The notes beneath the pieces are model-generated. The model saw only the letters and a program-made list of their open reading frames with translations, searched no databases and was not told the origin of the DNA. 64,000 nucleotides of DNA from NCBI GenBank assembly GCA_903896545.1, contig CAITYF010000051.1:1-64000 (forward strand), given 5' to 3'. The position numbers and the translations under genes were made by a program. Positions 42,877 through 51,648 of the stretch are shown piece by piece; the first letter of the stretch is position 1, and each line of letters opens with the position of its first letter. Origin of the DNA: an uncultured Myxococcales bacterium (GTDB lineage Bacteria; Myxococcota_A; UBA9042).

Positions 42877-44634
42877 ATGGCGCACGCGCCGGTTGTCCCA
42901 CAGCCAAGTCGGGTGGCCTTCGCAGCGGCGACGCTCGTCGCGGCGGGCATTCTCGTTGCGGCATTGGCGGCGGGACACGGCGCGTTGGCCGAAAGCGCAG
43001 AGCAAGCGACGCGTCTTGTGCGTGCGGCGTCTCTGGCCGATGCAGCGGCGCACGCAGCGGCTGCCAATCAAAACGACGCTGCACAGCGCGACGCTGGGAT
43101 CGCGGAGCTGGCCAAGAAGCACGCGCCGCTGTTTTCCAGCATCGCGGTCATCGCGTCCGGCGGCGCCGATGAATTCGGCATCGAGCGCGGCAGCGGCGTG
43201 GTCTTTGCCAGTGAAAAGCTCGACGCGGCCGTCACAACTGCGCTTTTGGAAGCGGCCAAGTCGCGGGCAACGGCGGCCGAAGACGCGCTGCAGAAGAAAC
43301 AGCCGATGGACGGCGCGCGGCTTCTCGTTGCGCTGCCTGGCGAGACGCAGGCGATTGTCCAGCCGTTTCGCGCCGCGCAAAACAAGCCGGAAATCGGCGG
43401 TGCCGTGGCGCTCCTGCTGCGGCCGGTCGACGTGCCCTCCGTGCCGTTGCCGCTGTGGTTCCTGCCGCTGCTGGCCGCGCTTGTCGCGCTCGGCGCGCGG
43501 AAGCCGCTTGGTGAGCGTCTCGCGCCGACCGTCGCCTTGGCCGTGAGCGCCGCAGTGGCCATTTTGCTCCTGCCGCCGCTGCCGAGCGCTGGTTCATCAG
43601 GCATTCAGCTTCTGGCCGACGGGTGGCTGGTCCCCCACTCCGCGATTGGCGTCGTGAGCGCGGCAGGATCGACGTGGGTGCTCGGCGGCGCGCTGCTGCT
43701 GACCGTGCTTCTGGGGCCGACCGTCGCCGGGCTCGCGGCGATTCTGGGCGCGCTTCGCAAAGATCCCGTGCCGTACTTTTACGTCGGTCCGGCGCTCTTC
43801 GCGACCGGCGTGTTGGTCTTCGTGCCGTTTGCTGTCGGTGTCGGTCTGTCGTTCACCGGCCCCAGCGGTCAGTTCCTTGGGCTGGCGAATTATCAGGAAG
43901 TGGTCGAAACCGCGATGGACCCGCAGTCCGCCACGCACTTCGGTCGCACCTTGGCCATGACCGTCGCGTGGACGCTCACCAACGTCCTGCTCCACGTCAC
44001 GATTGGTCTGGCGCTCGCGCTCGTGCTCAATCAGCCCAAGCTGCGTGGCCGCGCGTACTACCGCTTGCTGCTGATTGTGCCGTGGGCGGTGCCGAGCTAC
44101 ATCACGGCGCTCACGTGGAAATGGCTCTTCAACACGCAATACGGCCCCATCAACGCGATGCTCGCGCTCTGCGGCGTCGGCCGCGTGGACTGGCTGGGCG
44201 ACTCCCTCGCCACCAACTTCACCGCCAATTTGCTCACCAACGTCTGGCTCGGCTTTCCGTTCATGATGGTCGTCTCGTTGGGCGCTTTGCAGTCCATTCC
44301 CGCCGACCTTTACGAAGCCGCCGACATCGACGGCGCCTCCGCCTGGCAAAAATTCCGTCACGTCACTTGGCCGCTTTTGCGCCCCGCGCTCTTCCCGGCC
44401 GTCATCATGGGCGTGATTTGGACGTTCAACGCGTTCAACGTCATCTACCTGGTCAGCGGTGGCGGTCCGGATCACAAGACGGACATCCTCATCACGGAAG
44501 CCTACTTCGCGTTCTCGGTGCTGCGCCGTCACGGCTTGGCGGCCGCGTACAGCGTGCTGATTTTCCTGCTGCTTCTGGGCTACACGCTCGTCACGCAGCG
44601 CCGGTCCAAGGCGACTGAGGCGGTGAACGGATGA
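42877..44634 (+). CDS. MalF-like ABC permease with N-terminal extension
   Basis: The product is 585 residues. AGGAG is 6 nt before the ATG. The C-terminal part from about residue 295 is a standard MalF-type permease, with SLGALQSIPADLYEAADIDGASAWQKFRHVTWP carrying the EAA loop that docks on MalK. The first 290 residues are an addition: one helix (about 14-34), a soluble Ala-rich stretch of about 150 residues, and further helices. The soluble part should lie outside the membrane and may be a small sensor-like domain or an analogue of the MalF P2 loop. It overlaps malG as ATGA. Confidence 0.88.
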   Translation: MAHAPVVPQPSRVAFAAATLVAAGILVAALAAGHGALAESAEQATRLVRAASLADAAAHAAAANQNDAAQRDAGIAELAKKHAPLFSSIAVIASGGADEFGIERGSGVVFASEKLDAAVTTALLEAAKSRATAAEDALQKKQPMDGARLLVALPGETQAIVQPFRAAQNKPEIGGAVALLLRPVDVPSVPLPLWFLPLLAALVALGARKPLGERLAPTVALAVSAAVAILLLPPLPSAGSSGIQLLADGWLVPHSAIGVVSAAGSTWVLGGALLLTVLLGPTVAGLAAILGALRKDPVPYFYVGPALFATGVLVFVPFAVGVGLSFTGPSGQFLGLANYQEVVETAMDPQSATHFGRTLAMTVAWTLTNVLLHVTIGLALALVLNQPKLRGRAYYRLLLIVPWAVPSYITALTWKWLFNTQYGPINAMLALCGVGRVDWLGDSLATNFTANLLTNVWLGFPFMMVVSLGALQSIPADLYEAADIDGASAWQKFRHVTWPLLRPALFPAVIMGVIWTFNAFNVIYLVSGGGPDHKTDILITEAYFAFSVLRRHGLAAAYSVLIFLLLLGYTLVTQRRSKATEAVNG

Positions 44635-45482
44635 GCGCGACGAAGAAAGGTTTTCCGCCTTGGGCCCTGCATTTCCTGCTCGTGCCCATCACCGTGGCGA
44701 CGCTCTATCCGGCGCTGTACGTCATCAAGTTGGCGCTGAGCGGCACGGGCGGCGCGTCGGCATCGCCTTGGCCGTGGCCGGAGACCTTTTCGCTCGATGC
44801 GTTCTCCGCGGTTGTCGGCCATAAAGGCAGCGATGGCTCGTGGCTTTTCGGCCGTCAGCTTGCCAACTCGCTCATCGTATCGCTCTCGACCACGGCGCTC
44901 GGCATCACGCTCGCCTGCACCGCTGCGTACGGCTTCGCCCGCTTCGAATTCCCCGGTCGCCGCGCCGGCATGCTTGGCTTTCTGGCCACGCAAATGTTTC
45001 CGGGCATCCTGACGATGATTCCGCTTTACGTGCTCATGCAGAAGCTGAACCTGCTCGATTCCATGCTGGGGCTGATTCTCGTGTACGCGACGACGACCGT
45101 GCCGTTTTGCACCTGGACGCTCAAAGGCTACTTCGACACGTTGCCCAAGGAAATTGAAGAGTCCGCCATCATCGACGGCGCGACGCGCTTGCAGATCTTC
45201 TGGCGCATCATTCTGCCGCTGTCCGCTCCCGCCATCGCGGTGACCGCTCTCTTCTCCTTCATGACTGCGTGGAACGAGTTTGTCCTCGCTTACACTTTCC
45301 TTTCGCGCGAGGCGGCTTACACGTTGCCCGTGCAAATTCGTGGCTACGTGGGCGACAAGGACGTACAGTGGGCGTTGTTCGCGGCGGCCTCGCTCGTCGT
45401 GTCCGCGCCCGTGATGGCGCTCTTTTATTCGCTGGAAAAGCAGCTCGTGGGCGGTCTGACGGCCGGCGGCGTCAAAGGCTAG
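44631..45482 (+). CDS. MalG-like ABC permease
   Basis: The product is 283 residues with six membrane helices. The EAA loop EIEESAIIDGATRLQIFWRI is clear. Its start overlaps the malF-like stop as ATGA, so the two permease subunits are made together. It pairs with the MalF-like subunit to form the pore for the sugar delivered by the upstream lipoprotein. The length is typical of MalG. Confidence 0.92.
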   Translation: MSATKKGFPPWALHFLLVPITVATLYPALYVIKLALSGTGGASASPWPWPETFSLDAFSAVVGHKGSDGSWLFGRQLANSLIVSLSTTALGITLACTAAYGFARFEFPGRRAGMLGFLATQMFPGILTMIPLYVLMQKLNLLDSMLGLILVYATTTVPFCTWTLKGYFDTLPKEIEESAIIDGATRLQIFWRIILPLSAPAIAVTALFSFMTAWNEFVLAYTFLSREAAYTLPVQIRGYVGDKDVQWALFAAASLVVSAPVMALFYSLEKQLVGGLTAGGVKG

Positions 45483-45491
45483 GTGCAGCAC

Positions 45492-46226
45492 GTGACAGAT
45501 TCTTCCAACACGCATTACGCTGGCCAGGACCTGGAAGCGCTGGCGGATCTGCCCCGTTACACTGGCTGGATTCTGGAGCAATTTCAGGATGAACTGCGCG
45601 GTCATGTGATTGAGGTCGGTGCCGGCATCGGCAATGTGGCGATCCGCTACGTCGACCGCGTGGAGAGTCTGCTCCTTGTCGAGCCGGCTGCGAACCTCTG
45701 CGAAAAACTGCGGATCCGCACCGTGGGTCTGAAGAACGTGGTCATCGCTGAGGCGTTGCTGCACGACGTTGCGCCGGAGCTCGTTGCCAAGCCTTTTGAC
45801 GCTGCGCTGATGGTGAACGTGCTGGAGCACATTCCGGACGACGTCGCGGTTCTGACCCGACTTTATGAAGTGTTGAAGCCCGGCGGGGCGCTCTGCATCT
45901 TTGTGCCCGCGGTGCCGGAGATTTACGGGTCGCTCGATGCGATTGTCGACCACGTCCGGCGTTACCGGCGCGCGGAATTGCAGGGCAAGCTGGAACAAGC
46001 GGGCTTTGTCGTGAAGCGTCTGAGTTATCTGGATACGCTGGGAATCGTGCCTTGGGTCGTCGCCGGCAAGATCCTGAAGCGCAAGAAGTACGACGCGCTC
46101 GGCGCCCAGGCGTATGACCGCGTCGGCGTGCCGGTGACGCGTGCGCTTGAAGCCGCGCTGAACCGGGTGCTGCCGCGGACGCCGATTGGCAAGAGCTTGG
46201 TGGCAGTCGCGGTCAAACCGGGTTAG
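45492..46226 (+). CDS. Class I SAM-dependent methyltransferase
   Basis: The product is 244 residues from a GTG preceded by AGGTG; an in-frame GTG at 45483 is the other choice. Motif I is VIEVGAGIGNVA, the acidic residue is in LLLVEPAAN, and VLEHIPDDVAVL is the post-I block. The C-terminal half has a KILKRKKY basic segment. It may methylate a lipid, quinone or small molecule. It follows the MalG-like gene by 9 bp, so it is probably co-transcribed, but a link to sugar import is not evident. Confidence 0.8.
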   Translation: MTDSSNTHYAGQDLEALADLPRYTGWILEQFQDELRGHVIEVGAGIGNVAIRYVDRVESLLLVEPAANLCEKLRIRTVGLKNVVIAEALLHDVAPELVAKPFDAALMVNVLEHIPDDVAVLTRLYEVLKPGGALCIFVPAVPEIYGSLDAIVDHVRRYRRAELQGKLEQAGFVVKRLSYLDTLGIVPWVVAGKILKRKKYDALGAQAYDRVGVPVTRALEAALNRVLPRTPIGKSLVAVAVKPG

Positions 46227-46241
46227 CCCAAAAAGGTCCTC

Positions 46242-47195
46242 GTGTGCAAGCAGATGTTGCTGGTTCTTGGGTTGGTGCTCGCGGCGTGCAGTGATCCGGC
46301 CGTGCCGACGCCGCAAGCGCAGTTCACCAGTGGCGCGGACGACGCGGACACGGCCGCTGGGCTTGACGACACAGCGCTGGCTGAGGACGTCACTACCGAC
46401 GTGTGGGTGGAGCCCGCGGACCTGCCAGTGCTCGCTGACGCGCCGGTTGCAGACGACGTTGCCGACAGCGCGACGCCTGAAGACGTCTTCGTATTGCCCG
46501 ATGTGTTGCCGCCGCTCGACGTTCCGGTTGTCGCGGACGTGCCCACGACGCCCGATAGCGTCATGCCGCCGGACGTGGCGCCACCGGTCGACATCGTCGC
46601 GCTGCCCGACGTGCAACTCGCGGTCTGTGGCGATGGCGTCTGCACGCCAGGGCTCGAAAGCGAGGCGAACTGCGCCGCCGATTGCGCGCCGCCGACGTGG
46701 GCCGGATGTGCAGCGATTCCGTGCAGCGGCGCCCTCGCGACCTGCAAGGCCAGCAGCGGCTGTGCCAACGTCCTCGCTTGCGCCGCCTCCTGCACCACGG
46801 CGTCGTGCGTCCAGGCGTGCGCGACTTCGATCAGCTACAACACGCTCAGCGGTTGGCTCAAACCCGTCGTCACGTGCGCGATCAACGCTGGCTGCCTTGG
46901 CAGTTTTGACCCAGGACCCGGCGGCGGCCCCAACTCCTGTGGCAACGGCGCGTGCGACGGCGGCGAGACGCATCTGACGTGCCCCAAGGACTGCGGCTTT
47001 CCTGTATCCGCCAATGAGCAGTGTCAGGTGCAGAACTGCCCGAACTCGTACGCGGCCTGCGCCGGTGACAAGGCGTGTGTCGCGGCCGCCACTTGCTACA
47101 ACCAATACGGCAATGTCTGGGGCTGCGCGAGCACGAATCAGGCCGCGTACGCGCTCAACACGCTCATCCAGTGCATTTACAGCCAGTGCAAGTAG
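46242..47195 (+). CDS. Cys-rich lipoprotein with Asp/Pro/Val linker
   Basis: The product is 317 residues. The GTG start follows AAGG. The lipobox LAAC gives Cys16. Residues 20-125 form a Val/Pro/Asp/Ala-rich linker of the DVP/PPDV type seen in myxobacterial surface lipoproteins. Two CGDG/CGNG modules (CGDGVCTPGLESEANC and CGNGACDGGETHLTC) resemble small calcium-binding Cys repeats. The remaining Cys are spaced as short helical disulphide motifs. Function unknown; extracellular surface location is likely. It probably starts a separate transcript after the methyltransferase. Confidence 0.75.
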   Translation: MCKQMLLVLGLVLAACSDPAVPTPQAQFTSGADDADTAAGLDDTALAEDVTTDVWVEPADLPVLADAPVADDVADSATPEDVFVLPDVLPPLDVPVVADVPTTPDSVMPPDVAPPVDIVALPDVQLAVCGDGVCTPGLESEANCAADCAPPTWAGCAAIPCSGALATCKASSGCANVLACAASCTTASCVQACATSISYNTLSGWLKPVVTCAINAGCLGSFDPGPGGGPNSCGNGACDGGETHLTCPKDCGFPVSANEQCQVQNCPNSYAACAGDKACVAAATCYNQYGNVWGCASTNQAAYALNTLIQCIYSQCK

Positions 47196-47304
47196 CTGGA
47201 CGATTCACGAGTCCACATGCTGCATACGCCGATTCCGACCGCTGCACGGGTTGCTTCCTCGCGACGATTTCCGGTTGAATCGTTCCGGTCAGGCGAAGGC
47301 GCCC

Positions 47305-49176
47305 TTACGGCGTCCCTTCTGACTTCGCGAACGCGATGAACCAACGAATCCAGCTGACCGGCACGGAGAACCGCGCTTCCATTGTCGAGCCGTTGAGGCC
47401 CACGCCCCAAGTGGGCGACTCCTCGATCGCCGCCAACTGCTTCAATTGCGGCGCCAGCTTTGGCGGCACAAACTCTTGAACCGCCTGCAGCAGCGGCGCC
47501 ACATGCAAGTAGAAGAGCTGCGACGCGTGCGCCGGTGCCGCCGCCAGTGCGCGCTTGTACGTCGTGAGGTTGGCCAGCCCGTCCGACTGCCCCGCCGCCA
47601 CGCGCCGCGCCTGTTGCAGCGCATTGGGGCCCATCGCCAGCAGCACCGCGTTCGGCAGGACGCACAGCGCGGCATTGTACTCGTTGCCCAGCAGCGCCTG
47701 CGCGATGCGGACCCGCGGATCCGGGAACGCCTTCCAGTCCACCGCCAGCGTCAGCGTGTCGCAGTGGAGCGTGCCTTCATCGAGCACGCTCTGCGTCAGC
47801 TTCACCGTCGGCGGCAACTTCGCCGTGAGCGCCGCCAGCACGGGCTTGAAGCTGTCCTCCTTCAGCGCCTGCCGCAGGATCCGATAGCCCTCTCCCGTGT
47901 CCACGTCGGCTCCCTTGGGCGCTGCCTTGCCTTTGCCCTTGGCTGCTTTCTTGGGCTTCTTGCCTTTGAGCTCGGCGTCGGCCTTCTTTTTGTCCTGCGC
48001 CTCCGCGTAGTCAATCATCACGGAAAACAGCTGCCGCGCGAGGCGCGAACCTGTGGAGACGGCCAACTTGCCGTCCTTGTAGCCACTCACCGCCAGCAGG
48101 CCAAACGCCGCATCGCCGTCGACAAAGAATGCAAACGCACCGTCGCCCTTTGCCTGGTCCATCATCGCGTTGTAGTCGGCCATCGTCGCCAAGGCGCCGG
48201 GCTTATCCAGATTCAGTAGCGAGCCGACAAACGACAGCGTCTGGCCAAAGAACGCGCGCTTGGCCGCCTGATCCTCGTTGGCCAGAATCACCGCGTAGCT
48301 CGACTTGGGCAGATACGCCGCCACCGGCGCCACTTCGCGACCGCGTCCCGCCGTCAGCAACTGCTCCAACGACGTGCTGGGCACAGCCGTCGCGCGGTAG
48401 CCGAGGACCGCCTGTCCGCCACGCAGGTCGACGAAAATCTCCAGCGCGTCCATCTCCTCGGCGAACTTGCGCAGCATGCCGACGTACAAGTCGAGTACGC
48501 CCTTCATCGTGTCGTGGCTGACTTCACCGGCCGACTTGGCCGCCGCGTCGGTCATGATGTCGTCGAGTTTGGCAAAGCCCGCCTGGACTTCGGGCTCGTA
48601 CGCGTGCACGGCGTTGCGGACGTCAACGCCAATGGAGAGGAGGCCAGGACCTTTGTTGGCCAGCACGCCGCTGCCGAGCCACGTCTGCACCTTGGCGAAC
48701 CGCGCGGGGTCCAGCGCGAAAATCGCATAGCCCGGCACCGTGTCGACGTAGACCGTCTGCGGTCCAACCTGCAGCACCAGCGTGTGACCTTGGCCCGCGC
48801 CGACGTTGCCCGCTGCGTCCGCGAACTGGATGACGTCCTTCACGGGTATGGCGAGCACGCTGCCTTGTTCACGCTTGCCCTGCGGCGCGTCAAACAGAAG
48901 TGCGCGGATCGGCCGGGTCGTGTCCAGCCAGGCGGCGTCCTTGAAGCCGAACGCGGTCACCGCCTGATTCAACGCAGGAAGCGCCATCGCCGAGGGCTTG
49001 ACCGGCTTGCCCGTCCATTCCACCACGAGGTCGGCGGCCACAAGGCCGTCCGCGAGGCTCGATATCGACACCCAGGCGAGGAGGTCGTCCGGATCGGCGG
49101 CAAAAGCCGACGTGGAAAAGGTCAGGAGGAAAAGGCTGGCAATAGGAGCCAGCAAACGACGAAGGGCAAAGGTCAT
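47305..49176 (-). CDS. Hypothetical secreted periplasmic protein
   Basis: The product is 623 residues. A Sec signal ends near SAFA (about residue 26). The mature chain has several similar alpha/beta stretches, such as LFDAPQGKREQGSVLAIPVKDV and YAIFALDPARFAKVQTWL, and a Lys/Ala/Gly-rich linker (KGKKPKKAAKGKGKAAP, about 425-442). I recognise no family. It is divergent from the GGTRxSERK gene across 256 bp and convergent with the Cys-rich lipoprotein gene. The Shine-Dalgarno is weak and the start is supported mainly by the signal peptide. Confidence 0.6.
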   Translation of the reverse strand: MTFALRRLLAPIASLFLLTFSTSAFAADPDDLLAWVSISSLADGLVAADLVVEWTGKPVKPSAMALPALNQAVTAFGFKDAAWLDTTRPIRALLFDAPQGKREQGSVLAIPVKDVIQFADAAGNVGAGQGHTLVLQVGPQTVYVDTVPGYAIFALDPARFAKVQTWLGSGVLANKGPGLLSIGVDVRNAVHAYEPEVQAGFAKLDDIMTDAAAKSAGEVSHDTMKGVLDLYVGMLRKFAEEMDALEIFVDLRGGQAVLGYRATAVPSTSLEQLLTAGRGREVAPVAAYLPKSSYAVILANEDQAAKRAFFGQTLSFVGSLLNLDKPGALATMADYNAMMDQAKGDGAFAFFVDGDAAFGLLAVSGYKDGKLAVSTGSRLARQLFSVMIDYAEAQDKKKADAELKGKKPKKAAKGKGKAAPKGADVDTGEGYRILRQALKEDSFKPVLAALTAKLPPTVKLTQSVLDEGTLHCDTLTLAVDWKAFPDPRVRIAQALLGNEYNAALCVLPNAVLLAMGPNALQQARRVAAGQSDGLANLTTYKRALAAAPAHASQLFYLHVAPLLQAVQEFVPPKLAPQLKQLAAIEESPTWGVGLNGSTMEARFSVPVSWIRWFIAFAKSEGTP

Positions 49177-49292
49177 GGCCGGCTCGCAAGTGCGTGGATT
49201 CGCGGTGTGCAAAGGTAGCGGATTGTGTGGGTGGCGGGAAGGGGCGTAACGACGCTCCGCGGTCTGGCCAAACTTTTTTCGCACCTCGCCGC

Positions 49293-49364
49293 GGCAAAAC
49301 TTGCGCACGCACGAATACTCATTTGTGCGAGCGATGGGGTTCATTTCTCGCGGGGCAAAACTTG
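49293..49364. repeat. Direct repeat GGCAAAACTTG in a promoter region
   Basis: The 11-mer GGCAAAACTTG occurs at 49293-49303 and 49354-49364, 61 bp apart on the same strand. The second copy overlaps the -35 element of the promoter of the GGTRxSERK gene. The spacing, about six helical turns, suits two bound protein subunits on one face. An operator is plausible but not shown. Confidence 0.35.
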
Positions 49365-49390
49365 ACGATCAGTCTATGGACTCGTAGGGT
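49362..49390 (+). promoter_or_regulatory. Sigma-70 promoter of the GGTRxSERK gene
   Basis: TTGACG (49362-49367) and TAGGGT (49385-49390) are exactly 17 bp apart. They lie 43 bp before the ATG at 49433. The -35 matches the consensus at five of six positions. It overlaps a repeated GGCAAAACTTG element. Confidence 0.5.
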
Positions 49391-49432
49391 TTGCTCGGTA
49401 CTGAGGCACGATACAACCAGCAGGAGGGACAC

Positions 49433-49780
49433 ATGGCATCGGGGAACGATCTGGCATGGGTTACGGAAGCACGGCGGTTGGCCAAGTTGGCAACCGACCT
49501 CAAGTTGAAACTGCCGACCGGTCTGAAGGCCGACCAAATCGGCAAGGACGCGGACCAGACGCAGGCGGAGTTGGACGAGTTGGACTCGATCCGCCGTTCG
49601 CTGAGCGCGAAGATCAACGCGAAGGATGCGTCGGTCCGGAAGTTGCGCGACGACATCAAGCGGTTGCGTCTGGGCGTGAAGGCCGAGTACGGCGATAACT
49701 CCGACGAATACGAAAAGGTCGGCGGCACGCGGGCGTCCGAGCGCAAGAAGCCTGCTGCGAAGAAAGTAGCGGCCCCGTAG
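49433..49780 (+). CDS. Small conserved coiled-coil protein (GGTRxSERK type)
   Basis: The product is 115 residues. AGGAGGG lies 4 nt before the ATG. The chain is charged and helical, with a likely coiled coil across AELDELDSIRRSLSAKI. The C-terminal block EYEKVGGTRASERKKP is a conserved signature that I recall from small proteins in several phyla, with no assigned function. A basic Ala/Lys tail follows. Its stop is followed by the 21-bp periodic repeat within 14 bp. A single promoter appears to drive it. Confidence 0.7.
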   Translation: MASGNDLAWVTEARRLAKLATDLKLKLPTGLKADQIGKDADQTQAELDELDSIRRSLSAKINAKDASVRKLRDDIKRLRLGVKAEYGDNSDEYEKVGGTRASERKKPAAKKVAAP

Positions 49781-49793
49781 CTTGGACAGAGGC

Positions 49794-49982
49794 GTCTGTC
49801 CGTTGGACACGCACGTCTGTCCAACGGACAGAGCCGTCTGTCCGTCATCCGGTCGCTCCCGTCCAATGGACAGACGCGACAAATTCAAGTCCGGAGCCGT
49901 CTGTCCAAGCTTTAGGTGCGCTTGTCCGAACTCTTGGCGTGTCTGTCCAAGCTCTCGGCGTCTCTGTCCGAGCAAACCTTCC
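49794..49982 (+). repeat. 21-bp periodic repeat array (nine units)
   Basis: Nine consecutive 21-bp units begin at 49794, 49815, 49836, 49857, 49878, 49899, 49920, 49941 and 49962. Most begin GTCTGTCC or a close variant (TCCCGTCC, GCTTGTCC, CTCTGTCC); the unit at 49878 is degenerate. Several carry an internal inverted GGACAGA. A 21-bp period is 7 codons, so heptapeptide repeats appear on both strands: VCPxDxx on the plus strand, and GQTxxxL in one minus frame. There are no variable spacers of CRISPR size. It lies just downstream of the GGTRxSERK gene. Confidence 0.8.
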
Positions 49983-50263
49983 TCGCAGAGTTACAAAGGC
50001 GCCGGGCCAAGAAGCTCGGCGCGTGGACACCGGCAGTGGACAAGCTCGCGCGCGACGTGTGGCGCGAGTACGGCCAACCGGCCAAGGCGCGGCAGTACGA
50101 GCGCGTGCGGCTGGAGGCGGAGGGGGCGCGGCTGGTGGAAGAGGCTTATGGCCTGACCGAAGCGGAAGTGCGCCTCTTGTGGGAGACCGCGCCGCCGCGG
50201 ATGCCGGCGTCGCCACCGGAGTGGCTGAAAGTGGCCGGGCAGGGCGGGGTGGTGCCAGCTTAA
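49916..50263 (+). pseudogene. Possible C-terminal fragment of an Eco57I/type II restriction-modification methyltransferase
   Basis: A 115-residue frame whose distal part (AKKLGAWTPAVDKLARDVW, then VEEAYGLTEAEVRLLW and TAPPRMP) looks like the end of large restriction-modification methyltransferases, which commonly finish with a YGLTxEE helix. It lacks the N6-adenine catalytic motifs (NPPY) and no neighbour supplies them. Its 5' part is made of the 21-bp repeat and no Shine-Dalgarno is present. A remnant is most likely; a small independent gene is the alternative. Confidence 0.35.
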
Positions 50264-51648
50264 CCACGACCGCAGCAAACCTTGTACTTCCTACCGCTGC
50301 CACACGGGCACCGCTCATTGCGGCCGGGCTTGGCCTCGGCGCGGACTGTGCCTTGCGGTGGCCCTCCGGGGCGGTGCTGCCGCAAGAGGGCGTAGGAGTG
50401 GTCGGGTCGCCACGGAACGACCCAGTGGTCCATGAAGGACTTGGGCAGGTAGAGGTCGTCCAGGTCCGCTTGCGCGAGCCAGATACACGAGGCGATCATG
50501 AAGGGCAGGTAGTCCGACTGCTTGCAGTCGCCGTTCATCATCGTCGCGCTCGCGTGGGCGATCGATTCAGGCACCGAGTCCGGATCCGGATAGCGCTTGG
50601 CCAACTCGCCGCCGAGGATCGCGCACAGACGGTGCACATGCGTCCTGCCCATCTCCAGATGGAACTTGACGGCCCCTTCGTGGTGCTCGATGGTCCTGGT
50701 CATCACCTCCGCGAGCGGCGCGTGGATCTCCGCCATCCCGTCGGGCCACTTCGTTTCTGGCTGCTTGGCGAGGATGAGCTTCAGGATTTCAGCGCGAAGC
50801 GACCGGTGACGCATGGCCATCGTCAGGAGGCCATACACGGCAGTCAAGTAGTCCTCGAAGGCCTGCGCCTCGCGAAACGCCTGCTTGAAGGCGGGCAAGA
50901 GCGGCTTGCCGATGCGACCCACGGCCCACGCCGCGCGCAAAGTGGCGCCCATCACGCCGCCAGACGTCAGGAGGTAAGGAATGGAGACCGGCTTGTTGCC
51001 CAACCAGCCATGGTCCTTGCCCGTTTCCGCAAGCACAGTGTAGGCGATGGTGCAGCCCCAGAAGGATTCATGCATCGCTTCCAACGACTTCTCGCAACGT
51101 TTTACAGGCATGGTCAGCCAGACGTCCGCCGTGCCGAACATCTCAAAGCAGAACTCCAGCCATGGGCCGATCTGGCAGCCGTACGTGTCCGCCATGACCG
51201 GCAACCACGCAACGAGCACCTGCACATCCTCGCGGGTCATGTCGGCGCCCCGCTTGAAGAGCCGCTGGAGAAACTGGGTTTGCCGACTTTGCGGCACGCG
51301 CTGCTCGGCGACAGCCTCTCGGTGACGCTGCTTCAGCACACGCACCACCAAACTCGCCACCTGCGTCGCTGGCAGCGGATGCGTGCCCGTTGGGACCATG
51401 CCGCGGCCCAGACACGTGACAAACTGCGCATCGCGGGTCACGACCAGCCACGGCCCGTCGTTCTGAAGGTCCAAACCGAGCGCGATCCGGCCGTCGCCGG
51501 GCGGCAAGGTCGCCGCAGCCAGCACGCCCGTCAGTAGCGCCGGGTCCTCGTAGAGTTGCAGGGCAAACTCCAGCTCCGCGCCGTCGGTGCGCTCGGCCGC
51601 CCGTTCCAAAAAGTGCTGGTGTCGCAACCTCTGATCGGCGTCCAACAT
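50260..51648 (-). CDS. SEC-C motif protein
   Basis: The product is 462 residues. The C-terminus GRNERCPCGSGRKYKVCCG is a clear SEC-C motif, a small zinc site named from SecA. The rest is a largely helical domain without recognised motifs, containing Trp/His/Glu-rich helices such as TIEHHEGAVKFHLEMG. SEC-C proteins may bind nucleic acids or ribosome-linked partners. The ATG has GGAGG at a somewhat long distance. It is convergent with the putative methyltransferase fragment. The function is unknown. Confidence 0.82.
   Translation of the reverse strand: MLDADQRLRHQHFLERAAERTDGAELEFALQLYEDPALLTGVLAAATLPPGDGRIALGLDLQNDGPWLVVTRDAQFVTCLGRGMVPTGTHPLPATQVASLVVRVLKQRHREAVAEQRVPQSRQTQFLQRLFKRGADMTREDVQVLVAWLPVMADTYGCQIGPWLEFCFEMFGTADVWLTMPVKRCEKSLEAMHESFWGCTIAYTVLAETGKDHGWLGNKPVSIPYLLTSGGVMGATLRAAWAVGRIGKPLLPAFKQAFREAQAFEDYLTAVYGLLTMAMRHRSLRAEILKLILAKQPETKWPDGMAEIHAPLAEVMTRTIEHHEGAVKFHLEMGRTHVHRLCAILGGELAKRYPDPDSVPESIAHASATMMNGDCKQSDYLPFMIASCIWLAQADLDDLYLPKSFMDHWVVPWRPDHSYALLRQHRPGGPPQGTVRAEAKPGRNERCPCGSGRKYKVCCGRG

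Noticed and set aside
44580-47105. Long minus-strand frame opposite the MalG and methyltransferase genes
   Set aside because: Arg/His/Gln-rich translation, while the plus strand has recognisable families.
49794-49982. CRISPR array
   Set aside because: Units are only 21 bp with no 30-bp-class spacers, diverge between units, and no cas genes are nearby.
49782-50156. Heptapeptide repeat protein VCPxDxx
   Set aside because: No Shine-Dalgarno and both strands are open because of the 21-bp period, so a protein is not supported.
49939-51537. 532-codon plus-strand frame opposite the SEC-C gene
   Set aside because: The SEC-C motif on the minus strand fixes the true frame.
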